Of a DNA stretch of 64,000 nucleotides, positions 1 to 8,651 are shown piece after piece. The notes under the pieces were generated by a model that saw nothing but the letters and a program-made list of their open reading frames with translations, was not told the DNA's origin and searched no databases. Source of the stretch: Roseibium aggregatum (GTDB taxonomy: Bacteria; Pseudomonadota; Alphaproteobacteria; Rhizobiales; Stappiaceae); NCBI RefSeq assembly GCF_014692675.1, contig NZ_JABFCZ010000003.1, positions 205,596 through 269,595 of the forward strand. The letters run 5' to 3'. A program made the translations under genes and the position numbers. The first letter of the stretch is position 1. Every line of letters begins with the position of its first letter.

Positions 1-621
1 GATCTGCCGGAAGGGGCGGAGAACCTGCCGAAGCCGGCGCCCTTCGGCGACGAGCCCTATATTCTGGTTACGCCCGGCGGCGGCGGCGACGGCGTGGAAA
101 TGGTCGACTGGGTGATGCGCGCCTACGAGGCCAGAAAGCGCCCCCTGTTTCCCGCACTGATCATTCTGGGTCCGTTCATGCCGGCAGCCCATGTGGCCCA
201 TTTCGCCGAACGGGCGGAAAACCTGCGCGATGTGTCGATCCTCCGCTTCACGCCGCAGATCGAACCCTATCTTGCCAATGCCACCGCGATCGTGGGCATG
301 GGCGGCTACAACACATTCTGCGAGATCCTGTCCTTCGACAAGCCGACGCTGATGGTGCCGCGCATCATACCGCGCCGGGAACAGGCGATCCGCGCTGACC
401 GGGCGGAGCAAAGCGGCATCCTCACGGTGCTGCCCATCGAGCGGTATCCGGATCCGGGCCTCATGGCCGACGCCCTCGCCAGATTGCCGAAAAATCCGAA
501 GCCTTCATCGGCCGGCATCGACAATCTGCTCGGCGGGCTGGATATCATCGGCGCCAGGGTTGGCGAAATCTTCCAGGAAAACCGCACGGCCCGCATCGAC
601 ACCAAACGGGCTGTTTTGTAA
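1..621 (+). CDS. Glycosyltransferase, MurG/GT28-like C-terminal half (5' partial)
   Basis: The reading frame is open from the first base, so the N-terminal domain lies outside the window. The visible part begins with a nucleotide-sugar-binding Rossmann half: a glycine-rich turn (TPGGGGDG, about residues 24-31), then the GMGGYNTFCEIL signature (about 98-110) that in MurG-type GT-B enzymes contacts the donor sugar nucleotide, followed by VPR and an EQ-containing stretch. It is likely a cytoplasmic transferase of activated sugars. It is followed 60 bp downstream by another glycosyltransferase in the same direction. Donor and acceptor cannot be told from sequence. The gene at 3108-4262 has the same fold, so the cluster holds two MurG-like enzymes. 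Confidence 0.8.
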   Translation, partial: DLPEGAENLPKPAPFGDEPYILVTPGGGGDGVEMVDWVMRAYEARKRPLFPALIILGPFMPAAHVAHFAERAENLRDVSILRFTPQIEPYLANATAIVGMGGYNTFCEILSFDKPTLMVPRIIPRREQAIRADRAEQSGILTVLPIERYPDPGLMADALARLPKNPKPSSAGIDNLLGGLDIIGARVGEIFQENRTARIDTKRAVL

Positions 622-681
622 ACGTCGCCCGCACCTCACATCCGAACATCCCGTTAGAGTACGCTGAGCCTGAGAAACCGC

Positions 682-1902
682 ATGTCCCGTATCGCCGTCG
701 TGGTCAAAGGCTATCCGCGCCTGTCCGAAACCTTTATCGCGCAGGAAATTCTCGGTCTCGAACAGCGCGGCGTTCCGATCCTGATCGTGGCGCTGCGCGA
801 ACCCTACGATCCCTATATCCACGAGTTGCACCGGCAGATCTCGGCCGAGGTGCTCTATCTGCCGGAATATATTTCCGACGATCCGGCGCAGGTCCGGCGG
901 GCGCGGCGCTGGGCCGAGCAGCAGCCGACCTACGAGGCGTCGAGAGCGCTTTTTGAAGCCGATCTGAAGCACGAGAAGAACCCGAGCCGCTACCGGCGCT
1001 GGGCGCAGGGCTGCGTCTTCGCCCACGAACTTCCCGAAGACGTCACCTGGATCCATACCCATTATCTGCACACGCCGTGTTCGGCCGCGCGCTATGCGGC
1101 GCACCTGTCGGGCAGGGGATGGTCGTTCTCCGCCCACGCCAAGGACATCTGGACCAGCCCGGAATGGGATCTGAGGACCAAACTCGACGATGCCGCCTGG
1201 GGCGTAACCTGCACCGGGGTCAACGCGACTTACCTTAAGAGCCTGAGCCGGGATCCGGACAAGATCGAACTGGTCTATCACGGACTGGACTTCACCGGCT
1301 TTCCGATGCCTGAGGGCGGCCATTCCACGCGAGACGGGTCCGGCGAACCGGTGCGCCTTCTTTCCGTCGGCCGGGCGGTGGAAAAGAAGGGCTACAACGA
1401 TCTTCTGACGGCGCTGTCGAAGCTGCCGCAGGACCTGAACTGGCACTTCACCCATATCGGCGGCGGACAGCTCGCCGATAAGCTGAAAGCCCGCGCCGGG
1501 AAACTGAAACTGTCAAACCGGATCACCTGGCGCGGCGCGCAGCCGCGGGAAGAGGTCATCAAGTCCTGCCAGGAGGCGGACCTGTTCGTTCTGCCGTCCA
1601 AGCTTGCGAAAACCGGTGACCGCGATGGTCTGCCGAATGTGCTGATGGAAGCCCAGTCGATGGGGCTTTGCTGCCTGTCCACGGACGTCTCCGCCATTCC
1701 TGAACTTATCGCGGACGGCGAAACGGGACGGCTGGTGCCGCCCGGCGAACCGGTTATGCTGGCAAAGGCGATCGCAGACCTGATCCGGGATCCGGCGGAA
1801 CGGAACCGGCTCGGAATCGTTTCGTCAAAACATGTGCGAAAACATTTCGCCACCGAGCCGGGCCTCGATCTTCTGGCGGGTAAATTCAGGAAAGTCCTTT
1901 AG
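682..1902 (+). CDS. Glycosyltransferase family 4 protein
   Basis: This 406-residue protein starts with MSRIAVVVKGYPRLSETF, the N-terminal strand and loop typical of GT4 enzymes of colanic-acid and exopolysaccharide pathways. The C-terminal half has the second Rossmann domain, with SVGRAVEKKGYNDLL (about 226-240), a DRDGLPNVLMEAQSMG segment carrying the acidic catalytic/donor-binding E-rich motif (about 312-328), and DGETGRLVPPG (about 345-355). These features indicate a retaining GT-B transferase acting at the cytoplasmic face on a polysaccharide or glycolipid. Start ATG at 682 follows a modest GAG-type ribosome site. It lies within a run of five same-strand genes. The sugar specificity is not predictable. 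Confidence 0.88.
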   Translation: MSRIAVVVKGYPRLSETFIAQEILGLEQRGVPILIVALREPYDPYIHELHRQISAEVLYLPEYISDDPAQVRRARRWAEQQPTYEASRALFEADLKHEKNPSRYRRWAQGCVFAHELPEDVTWIHTHYLHTPCSAARYAAHLSGRGWSFSAHAKDIWTSPEWDLRTKLDDAAWGVTCTGVNATYLKSLSRDPDKIELVYHGLDFTGFPMPEGGHSTRDGSGEPVRLLSVGRAVEKKGYNDLLTALSKLPQDLNWHFTHIGGGQLADKLKARAGKLKLSNRITWRGAQPREEVIKSCQEADLFVLPSKLAKTGDRDGLPNVLMEAQSMGLCCLSTDVSAIPELIADGETGRLVPPGEPVMLAKAIADLIRDPAERNRLGIVSSKHVRKHFATEPGLDLLAGKFRKVL

Positions 1903-1960
1903 GTCGCAAACCCGTTCATGAGTTTGCGACCTGAACCAACGGGAAACGGAATCCGGCACC

Positions 1961-3103
1961 TTGAGAATTGCCTTCACAGCACCGATGAAGCCGATCGACG
2001 ATCCGGTGCCCTCCGGCGACCGGACCATGGGCCGGCTGATCGTCAAGGCGCTGGAAACCGCCGGCCACGAGGTGCGGATTGCCAGCCGTTTCCGCTCCTG
2101 GCGCAAGGACGGCGGCGACGATGTGCTGACGGCCCTCCGTAAAGCAGCCCTGGAAGAGGCGGAGCGCGTTGCCGAAAGCTGGACCAAGGAAGGCTACCGG
2201 CCGGATCTGTTCCTGACCTATCACCTCTACCACAAGGCGCCCGACTGGATCGGCCCGGCGCTTGCCGACCGCTTCGGGCTGCCTTACGTGATCGTCGAGG
2301 CGAGCCGGGCCCTGAAGCGCAAGACCGGCCCCTGGGCGCTCGGCTTTCAGGCCGCTGACGAGGCGCTTCACCGCTCGGACGCGGTCGCGGCGATCCATAA
2401 CTGGGACCGGGAACGGCTCCTGCCGTTCTTTACCGATCCGGAAGATCCCCGTCCGGGCGTGCTGCTGCCGTTTCTCGACAGCCATGCGTTTGAAGAGGCT
2501 GCGAAAACGCCACGTCCGCCCGTGCAGGCGCCGCTGAAATTGCTTGCCGTCGGCATGATGCGCGAGGGCGACAAGACCCGCTCCTACGAGGTGCTCGCCG
2601 AGGCACTCGGCCTCGTCCGGGATCTGCCCTGGCAGCTCACGATCATTGGCGACGGTCCGACGCGGGATCATGTCCTGGACCTTTTCCCCGCCGACCGCAT
2701 CCGCTGGATCGGCGCGCTGCCGCCGGAACAGCTTCCGGCCCAATATGCCGCCCATGACCTGTTCGTCTGGCCCGCCATCCGCGAGGCCTTCGGCTTCGTC
2801 ACCCTGGAGGCACAGGCGGCGGGGACCGGTGTCATTTCGGGCGATGCGCTCGGCGTGCCGGAAATCGTTCAGGACGGTGTCACCGGTCTTCTGGCGCCCG
2901 AAGGCGACGCGAAGGCGTTTGCTGACCGTCTGCGCAGCGTTTTGAACGATCCCATGAAAGTCCGCGCGTTCGGAGCGGCCGCGGCGGCGCATATCGCGGA
3001 AGCCCATTCGCTCGAAGCCGGCGCCGCACGCCTTGACGCCTTCCTCAAAGCCGCGCAAGAGCATTATAGATGCGTCCGTTCCAAGCCAAAGCAGGACAGT
3101 TGA
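1961..3103 (+). CDS. Glycosyltransferase family 4 protein
   Basis: This 380-residue GT-B protein most likely starts at TTG 1961, because the N-terminal beta strand (RIAFTAPMKPID) begins there and no ATG fits better. GT4 hallmarks are a LLAVGMMREGDKTRSYEVLAEAL segment starting the donor-binding domain (about 198-220), an EAFGFVTLEAQAAGTGVI motif (about 276-292) with the two conserved glutamates that bind the nucleotide sugar, and DGVTGLL. It lies between another GT4 gene and a MurG-like gene that starts 4 bp downstream, so co-transcription is very likely. The exact substrate is unknown. The rare TTG start suggests modest translation. Confidence 0.87.
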   Translation: MRIAFTAPMKPIDDPVPSGDRTMGRLIVKALETAGHEVRIASRFRSWRKDGGDDVLTALRKAALEEAERVAESWTKEGYRPDLFLTYHLYHKAPDWIGPALADRFGLPYVIVEASRALKRKTGPWALGFQAADEALHRSDAVAAIHNWDRERLLPFFTDPEDPRPGVLLPFLDSHAFEEAAKTPRPPVQAPLKLLAVGMMREGDKTRSYEVLAEALGLVRDLPWQLTIIGDGPTRDHVLDLFPADRIRWIGALPPEQLPAQYAAHDLFVWPAIREAFGFVTLEAQAAGTGVISGDALGVPEIVQDGVTGLLAPEGDAKAFADRLRSVLNDPMKVRAFGAAAAAHIAEAHSLEAGAARLDAFLKAAQEHYRCVRSKPKQDS

Positions 3104-3107
3104 CCCC

Positions 3108-4262
3108 ATGACCCAGACCGCCTTCATCTATGTCCAGCACCTTCTGGGAACCGGCCATGCGGTACGCGCGGCCGCCATCGGCAAGGCGCTGGTGGCACGA
3201 GGCGTCGAAGTGACCCTGGCCACGGGCAACCTGCTGCCGCCGACCCTCGACACCACGGGCCTCGAAATCGTCCAGCTGCCGCCGGCCAAAAGCGCGAACG
3301 CCGCCTTCAGCCGGATCATCACCCTCGACGGCAACGACATCGATCCCGCATGGAAGGAAATGCGTACGGCCGCCACGCTGAAGGCTCTGGCGGCGAAGCC
3401 CTACGATCTGCTTCTGACGGAAACCTATCCTTTCGGCCGCCGCCAATTCGAGTTCGAGCTGGCTAGCGTTCTGGATACGGTAAAGGCGCTTGATAAGCCG
3501 CCCCTGATCGCTTGTTCCGTCCGCGATATCCTTGTCCCCAAGAACGAGCTCTGGAAAGAGGAGTGGATGGCCGACAAGGCGCTCGCCTATTACGACCGCG
3601 TGCTCGTCCATGCCGATCCGGATTTCATCACCCTGGCCGACAGCTTCCCCTTCGCGCACAAGGTGGAGAAACTGGTGCGCTACACCGGCTATGTGATGCG
3701 CGCCGGGGACCGGCCAGAGCCGCCGGAAGGCGACGGCGAGGACGAGGTGATCGTCTCCTGCGGCGGCGGGGCGCTGGCGGAAGCGTTCCTGAGCGCCGCA
3801 GTGGATGCCCGTCCGCTGTCGCGCCGGGCAGGGGACTGCACTTGGCGCATTCTGGTCGGTCATAATATTTCGGAAGAGGATTTCCAGGACTACCGCAAGA
3901 GGGCGGGCGAAGGCGTCATCGTGGAGCGCGCGCGGCCCGACTTTACCGGCATGCTGAAACGGGCCCGCCTGTCCGTCAGCCAGGCCGGCTACAACACCAT
4001 TCTCGACATTCTGGATGCCGGGGTTCCCTCCGTGCTCGTGCCCTTCGCGCAGGCGACGGAAACCGAACAGGCGCAGCGCGCCAAGGCCCTTGCCGCCCGC
4101 GGCCGGGTGGTGGTTGCCGAAGAGCATAACCTGACCACGGAAAAGCTCGCCCAGGCCGCCGACGACGCGCTGGCGCTGCCGCGCTCCCATCATCATGTGC
4201 TTCTGGGCGGCGCGGAGAAAAGCGCGGATATCCTCATGGAAGACCTGAAGGCGCGGGGCTGA
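3108..4262 (+). CDS. MurG-like glycosyltransferase (predicted glycosyl transferase, GT28 C-terminal fold)
   Basis: ATG 3108 gives a 384-residue protein opening with FIYVQHLLGTGHAVRAAAI, the N-terminal glycine-rich acceptor-side loop of MurG-type GT-B folds. The C-terminal domain holds VIVSCGGGALAEAF (about 219-232) and SVSQAGYNTILDILDAGVPSVLVPF (about 288-312), the donor-nucleotide site, followed by an EQAQRAKAL helix. It is too divergent and out of context to be the peptidoglycan enzyme murG itself. It starts 4 bp after the previous glycosyltransferase, and its stop overlaps the next start by one base, so the three genes are translationally linked. It probably builds a surface or lipid-linked glycan. 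Confidence 0.85.
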   Translation: MTQTAFIYVQHLLGTGHAVRAAAIGKALVARGVEVTLATGNLLPPTLDTTGLEIVQLPPAKSANAAFSRIITLDGNDIDPAWKEMRTAATLKALAAKPYDLLLTETYPFGRRQFEFELASVLDTVKALDKPPLIACSVRDILVPKNELWKEEWMADKALAYYDRVLVHADPDFITLADSFPFAHKVEKLVRYTGYVMRAGDRPEPPEGDGEDEVIVSCGGGALAEAFLSAAVDARPLSRRAGDCTWRILVGHNISEEDFQDYRKRAGEGVIVERARPDFTGMLKRARLSVSQAGYNTILDILDAGVPSVLVPFAQATETEQAQRAKALAARGRVVVAEEHNLTTEKLAQAADDALALPRSHHHVLLGGAEKSADILMEDLKARG

Positions 4263-5023
4263 TGGATGAGGGCCTTGCAAGGTTCCGCTCGGACCTGACC
4301 GCGCACCTCGACTGGTTTGCGGAGCGGGGACGGAAGGTCCGGTTCTGGTGGCGCGACGACGATGCCATCGAGCCGACGGAGGACCTCGACCGGCTGCTGT
4401 CGATCGCGAACGAACACGATGTCGACGTGGCGCTGGCCGTCATTCCGAAAGACGCCACGCAGGCTCTCGCCGACCGGCTGGCCGACGAACCGCACGCGAT
4501 CGTCCTGCAGCATGGCTGGCAGCACAAGAATTTTCAGCGCAAGGATCTCGGCGAAGGGGCCGCAGAGCTCGGCACCCGCCGTGACCCGGACCAGCTGATG
4601 GGCGAACTGGCGGAGGGCAAGGCAAAACTGGAAGCCCTGTTCGATGGCCGGTTCGTTCACGCCATGGTGCCGCCGTGGAACAGGATCGCGCCGGAGATCT
4701 CGCAGCGCCTGCCGAAAATCGGGCTGCCCGGCCTGTCCACCTTCACCTGGATGAATTTCCCGCGGACGCATCAGGTGCAGACCCACCTCGACATCATCCG
4801 ATGGAAGAAGGACCGCCGCTTCATCGGCTGGAACAGCGCCGCCATCCGCCTCGATCTGCAGCTTTGCCGGCGCCGCACCAACCCACGTGAGCCGCTCGGT
4901 ATCCTTTCCCACCATCTGGCGCACGAAGAAGGCTGTTACGCCTTCCTTGAAGAGTTTATCAGCATCGCCGCGCACCATGACGGCGCCGAATGGCCGCCGG
5001 TGAAGGACCTGTTCACGGAATAG
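4262..5023 (+). CDS. Polysaccharide deacetylase-like protein
   Basis: This 253-residue protein has no signal peptide. Near residue 29 it has FWWRDDDAIEP, which matches the metal-binding double-Asp strand of NodB-type carbohydrate esterases, and near 80 QHGWQHKNF, which supplies the spaced HxxxH metal ligands. MVPPWNRIAP (about 137-146) corresponds to the third NodB motif. It therefore probably removes an acetyl group from a sugar in the cytoplasm, or is a catalytically altered relative. The ATG overlaps the TGA of the upstream glycosyltransferase (TGATG), so it belongs to the same operon and likely modifies the glycan made by those enzymes. The acetylated substrate is unknown. Confidence 0.8.
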   Translation: MDEGLARFRSDLTAHLDWFAERGRKVRFWWRDDDAIEPTEDLDRLLSIANEHDVDVALAVIPKDATQALADRLADEPHAIVLQHGWQHKNFQRKDLGEGAAELGTRRDPDQLMGELAEGKAKLEALFDGRFVHAMVPPWNRIAPEISQRLPKIGLPGLSTFTWMNFPRTHQVQTHLDIIRWKKDRRFIGWNSAAIRLDLQLCRRRTNPREPLGILSHHLAHEEGCYAFLEEFISIAAHHDGAEWPPVKDLFTE

Positions 5024-5028
5024 GTTTA

Positions 5029-5496
5029 TCAGGCGAGCGAGACGAACACGTCGGTCAGCAATTCGTCTTCCGGCGTCTTGGTCGGGTCGTTCAGATAGAC
5101 CTCCCAGGTCGGCGCGCCGATCCGGATGCCCTCTTTCTCGACATGGGCCATCATTTGCCCGTAGCTGTCGCGCAGCTTGGAATAGGGCCCGGTATGGCGG
5201 AAGTGAAGAATCTGTCCGGCCGGCGTCGTGGCATATCGCGTGGGGTCTTCCGCGCTTGCCTCCGCTTCAGACTCAACCGAAAAGCCGGAGCGAAAGGTCA
5301 TGCGCTCGGGATCGATGGACTGGTAGACGGTCAGCGCCTTGCCTGTCGTTGCGACCCCGCTTTCCAGCAGGAAGTCCCAGACCTCCTGGAACGCCCCGCT
5401 CATGGCCGCATTGACTTCCTCCGGCGCCATGCCACAACTGCGCTCCTGATAGAAATAGGGAATTTCGGCAACGTCGACGAGCTTGAACTCCAGCAT
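5029..5496 (-). CDS. GyrI-like / AraC effector-binding domain protein
   Basis: This 155-residue cytoplasmic protein consists only of a GyrI-like small-molecule-binding fold. The features are an opening strand LEFKLVDVAEIPYFYQER, a central AGQILHFRHTGPYSKLRDSYGQMM (about 92-115) that is the diagnostic HxGPYxxLxxxY pattern of the family, and a closing WEVYLNDPTKTPEDELLTDVFVSL with the family's YLNDP signature. Stand-alone members bind hydrophobic or cationic ligands, or inhibit partners. No DNA-binding domain is attached. It converges tail to tail with the deacetylase gene, 5 bp apart, and is not obviously in an operon with the LLM gene upstream (90 bp gap). Physiological ligand unknown. Confidence 0.82.
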   Translation of the reverse strand: MLEFKLVDVAEIPYFYQERSCGMAPEEVNAAMSGAFQEVWDFLLESGVATTGKALTVYQSIDPERMTFRSGFSVESEAEASAEDPTRYATTPAGQILHFRHTGPYSKLRDSYGQMMAHVEKEGIRIGAPTWEVYLNDPTKTPEDELLTDVFVSLA

Positions 5497-5586
5497 GATG
5501 CGCTCCGGCGGCAGATCGAGGATATCCGACCGGAACTATAGGCCGGTTGGGCTGAGATCCCTAATCGTGCCGAACCCGGTCCCTTT

Positions 5587-6588
5587 TCAAACCGTCTCCG
5601 CGTTCAGCTCCTTCATCGCATGAGCGGCAATCCGGAAGGAATTAAGCCGAGAGATGTGATCGTGGATCTGGCCGGTGATGATCACCTCGTCCGGCTGATA
5701 GATCGATGTCAGCTCCGCCAGCTTCGCCTTGACCGTCTCCGGCGCCCCGACGGCGGAAATGCGCAAGGCATCCTCGACCATTTCGATGGCGACCGGCCCG
5801 ACGAGGGCCTCAAGGTCTGCGACGGGAGCGGGCAGGGGACCGGGGCGCCCGGTCCTGAGATTGATGAAGGCCTGCTGCATGGAGGTTCTCAAGTAGGCGC
5901 CTTCTGCATCCGTTGCCGCGGCGAACACGTTGATCGCCATCATGAAATGAGGCTTGTCGAGGTATTTCGACGGCTGGAACTTGCGCCGGTAGATCTTCGA
6001 GGCATTGGAAAGTTCCGCAGGCGCAAAGTGCGAGGCGAAGGCATAGGGAAGGCCGTAAAAGGCCGCCATCTCTGCGCCGTAGAGGCTGGAACCCAGGATC
6101 CAGACCGGCACCTTGGTGCCCATGCCCGGAACCGCGCGGATTTTCGCGCCTTCCACCGGATCGTCGAGATAGGCCATCAGCTCCATGACGTCCTGCGGGA
6201 AGGTGTCGGTCTGGTCCATGGACCGGCGCAGGGCCCGTGCGGTCAGCATGTCGGTCCCGGGCGCGCGGCCGAGCCCGAGGTCGATCCGGTCCGGATAGAG
6301 TTCGGCCAGCGTGCCGAACTGTTCGGCGATCACCAGCGGTGAATGGTTCGGCAGCATGATCCCGCCGGAGCCGACCCGCATCGTCGAGGTGGCGCCGGCC
6401 ACATGACCGATCAGAACGGACGTTGCCGCACTGGCGATGCCGCGCATGTTGTGGTGTTCGGCCAGCCAGTAGCGCTTGTAACCCCAGCTCTCCGCATGTT
6501 GGGCGAGGTCCTTGGTGTTGGCCAGCGCCTCGCGGACCGTATGGCCTTCGGGAACCGGGGAAAGGTCGAGAACGGAAAAGGGGATCAT
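5587..6588 (-). CDS. LLM-class flavin-dependent oxidoreductase (luciferase-like)
   Basis: This 333-residue TIM-barrel protein belongs to the bacterial luciferase-like family. The start [14 protein letters not shown], the motif [24 protein letters not shown] (about 40-62), and [39 protein letters not shown] form the FMN-binding core seen in YhbW-like members. It likely uses reduced flavin to oxidise an unknown small organic substrate. It is divergent from the TetR regulator at 6698, with 109 bp between starts, so that regulator could control it. This is inference only. Length is normal for the family and no residue loss is evident. Confidence 0.87.
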   Translation of the reverse strand: MIPFSVLDLSPVPEGHTVREALANTKDLAQHAESWGYKRYWLAEHHNMRGIASAATSVLIGHVAGATSTMRVGSGGIMLPNHSPLVIAEQFGTLAELYPDRIDLGLGRAPGTDMLTARALRRSMDQTDTFPQDVMELMAYLDDPVEGAKIRAVPGMGTKVPVWILGSSLYGAEMAAFYGLPYAFASHFAPAELSNASKIYRRKFQPSKYLDKPHFMMAINVFAAATDAEGAYLRTSMQQAFINLRTGRPGPLPAPVADLEALVGPVAIEMVEDALRISAVGAPETVKAKLAELTSIYQPDEVIITGQIHDHISRLNSFRIAAHAMKELNAETV

Positions 6589-6697
6589 GCAAAAATCACT
6601 GCGGTTGATTGCTGTTAATGGCTAAAATAGGAACGTCCGGTCCAAAATGTAACCCGGCTCTATTGAATTCCGAACCGCATGGTCCAATATCCACATT

Positions 6698-7309
6698 ATG
6701 ACCCGGGAACACACCCATACCATTGCCTCCGCAAAAGGCAGTCCGAAAGCCCATGCCGGACCCGGGCGACCGCGTTGCTATGACGAGGCCGAGGTGCTCG
6801 ACAAGGCGCTGCAGGTGTTCTGGCGGCAGGGTTACGAGGCGACGTCGGTCGATGACCTGACGGCCGCCATGGGCCTGTCCCGGTCGAGTTTCTATTCCGC
6901 CTTCGGCTCCAAGCATGGCGTTCTGATCGCCGTGCTCAAGAGTTATTCCGATGCCGCGCTGCAGGCACTGGAACACCTGGCCGAAGGCCCCCGTGACCAG
7001 GCGGTCAAGGCCATGCTGGACGCCCTGTCCGATCCGGCGGGCGGGCCGCGCGGCTGCATGCTGGTCAACTGTATTACCGAACTGGCGCCGCAGCACGAGG
7101 AGGTCGCCGAACTCGGTCGCCATCATCTGAAGCGGATCGAGGACCTGTTTTCCAGGGCCTTGTCGCCCGATAACCCGGATGCGGCGCGCGACAAGGCGCG
7201 GGCGCTTGCCGCCCTTGCCATCGGAACCCTGACCCTTCGAAAGTCCGGCGTGCCGCCGGAAAGCATTTCCACAGCCCTTGAGGCGGCCAGGACGATCCTG
7301 GCCACTTAA
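6698..7309 (+). CDS. TetR/AcrR family transcriptional regulator
   Basis: This is a 203-residue repressor-type protein. After a short disordered N terminus, residues about 24-70 form the TetR DNA-binding domain: GRPRCYDEAEVLDKALQVFW, then GYEATSVDDLTAAMGLSRSSFYSAFGSKHGVL, the classical helix-turn-helix with the S-F-Y-x-x-F-G-S-K end. The C-terminal half is a ligand-binding helical domain with CMLVNCITELAP. Position suggests control of the neighbouring flavoenzymes: the LLM oxidoreductase read divergently and the OYE reductase 102 bp downstream. Such TetR proteins commonly sense electrophiles or quinones beside OYE genes, but the inducer here is not known. Confidence 0.9.
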   Translation: MTREHTHTIASAKGSPKAHAGPGRPRCYDEAEVLDKALQVFWRQGYEATSVDDLTAAMGLSRSSFYSAFGSKHGVLIAVLKSYSDAALQALEHLAEGPRDQAVKAMLDALSDPAGGPRGCMLVNCITELAPQHEEVAELGRHHLKRIEDLFSRALSPDNPDAARDKARALAALAIGTLTLRKSGVPPESISTALEAARTILAT

Positions 7310-7368
7310 ACCTGAAGGGCGGAATACCCGCCGCGGCTCTGATCCCAGGCAGTGTTGCGGCTATTTTT

Positions 7369-7382
7369 GGACTGAATAGTCC
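7369..7382. promoter_or_regulatory. Candidate operator upstream of the OYE gene
   Basis: GGACTGAATAGTCC is a perfect 5-bp inverted repeat with a 4-bp centre, 30 bp upstream of the OYE start codon, in the gap after the TetR gene. It may be a binding site for that TetR protein. No second exact copy was found in the TetR/LLM intergenic space, so the assignment is tentative. Confidence 0.3.
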
Positions 7383-7411
7383 GTATTTATCAAGCCTCCG
7401 AGGAGAGCAAA

Positions 7412-8512
7412 ATGAGCGAAGTGAAGCTGTTTACACCGTTGAAAGCCGGCGCCATCCCGTTGAAGAACCGGATCGTCATGGCGCCCCTGACCCGCAACCG
7501 GGCAAGGGCCGAAGACGACACGCCCTATGACATCCACGTCGATTATTATTCCCAGCGCGCCGGCGCCGGTCTGATCGTGACCGAAGGATCGCAGATTTCG
7601 CCCCAGGGGAAAGGCTATGCCTGGACACCGGGCATTTATTCCGACGCCCAGGTCGAAGGCTGGAAAAAGGTGACCGACGCGGTGCACGCCAGGGGCGGCA
7701 GGATCGTCATCCAGATCTGGCATGTCGGCCGGATTTCCCACCCGGTGCTGCAGCAAAACGGGGAGGCGCCGGTCGCCCCGTCCGCGATCGCTGCGAATTC
7801 CCGCACCTTCGACGGCACCGGTTTTGTCGAGACGCCGACCCCGCGGGCGCTTGAGATCGATGAAATCCCGGGCATTGTCGAAGACTATCGCAAGGCCGCG
7901 GCCAATGCGATCAGGGCCGGGTTCGACGGCGTCGAGATCCATGCGGCGAACGGCTACCTGATCGACCAGTTCCTGCGGGACAGCTCCAACAGGCGCACCG
8001 ATGCCTATGGCGGTTCGATTAAGAACCGGACCCGGTTTTTGAACGAGGTCCTGGAGGCGGTCGTCTCCGAAATCGGCGCAGACAGGACCGGTATCCGTTT
8101 CAGCCCGTTCTCCTCGGCCAACGACATCTCCGACAGCGACCCGATGGCGCTTTTCGGCCATGCCATTGATATCGTGAACGGCTATGGCCTTGCTTACCTG
8201 CATCTGGTCGAAGGCCAGACCGGCGGTCCGCGCGATCTGCCGGAAGGCGCGAGCCTGGAAGCGCTTTACGACCGGTTCAACGGTGTCCGGATGGGCAACA
8301 ACGGCTATACGCGGGAAATGGCCATCGAAGCGGTGGAAACCGGCAAGGTGGATCTGGTCGCCTTCGGCAAGCTCTTCATCTCCAATCCGGATCTGGTGGA
8401 ACGTCTTGAAGCCGACGCGCCGATGAACGAATGGGACCAGTCGACATTCTACGGCGGCGGCCGGGAGGGCTACACCGACTATCCGACGCTTGAAGAGACC
8501 AAGGCCGCCTGA
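7412..8512 (+). CDS. Old yellow enzyme family NADH:flavin oxidoreductase / alkene reductase
   Basis: This 366-residue FMN TIM barrel reduces activated C=C bonds (enones, nitro compounds) with NAD(P)H. Key OYE features are LKNRIVMAPLTRNRA (about 21-34), TEGSQISPQGKGY (about 58-70), IQIWHVGRISHP (about 98-109) supplying the active-site H-x-x-x-S/H pair region, DGVEIHAANGYLIDQFL (about 174-190), and a late DLVAFGKLFISNPDLVERL phosphate-binding loop. It has a strong ribosome site (GAGGAGAG) upstream of ATG 7412. It follows a TetR regulator by 102 bp, the usual NemR-NemA style arrangement. The natural substrate is not predictable. It resembles NemA/xenobiotic reductases. Confidence 0.93.
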   Translation: MSEVKLFTPLKAGAIPLKNRIVMAPLTRNRARAEDDTPYDIHVDYYSQRAGAGLIVTEGSQISPQGKGYAWTPGIYSDAQVEGWKKVTDAVHARGGRIVIQIWHVGRISHPVLQQNGEAPVAPSAIAANSRTFDGTGFVETPTPRALEIDEIPGIVEDYRKAAANAIRAGFDGVEIHAANGYLIDQFLRDSSNRRTDAYGGSIKNRTRFLNEVLEAVVSEIGADRTGIRFSPFSSANDISDSDPMALFGHAIDIVNGYGLAYLHLVEGQTGGPRDLPEGASLEALYDRFNGVRMGNNGYTREMAIEAVETGKVDLVAFGKLFISNPDLVERLEADAPMNEWDQSTFYGGGREGYTDYPTLEETKAA

Positions 8513-8590
8513 AGCGGCAACCATTAATCCGGCTGCGCCTGCTTCCGCCGCGGCCTCTTTTTGAGGCCAACCGCAGGCGCGGCCCGACAG

Positions 8591-8625
8591 ACGGCCGGCG
8601 CGGAAAGCCTCCTCCGCCCGGCCGT
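8591..8625. terminator. Possible shared hairpin between convergent genes
   Basis: ACGGCCGG and CCGGCCGT form an 8-bp stem separated by 19 bases, followed on the plus strand by a loose T-rich stretch. It lies between the convergent OYE and GGDEF genes. There is no clean U-run, so termination is only plausible. Confidence 0.3.
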
Positions 8626-8651
8626 TTCAGTCTGTTTTCCAGCGTGAATGG

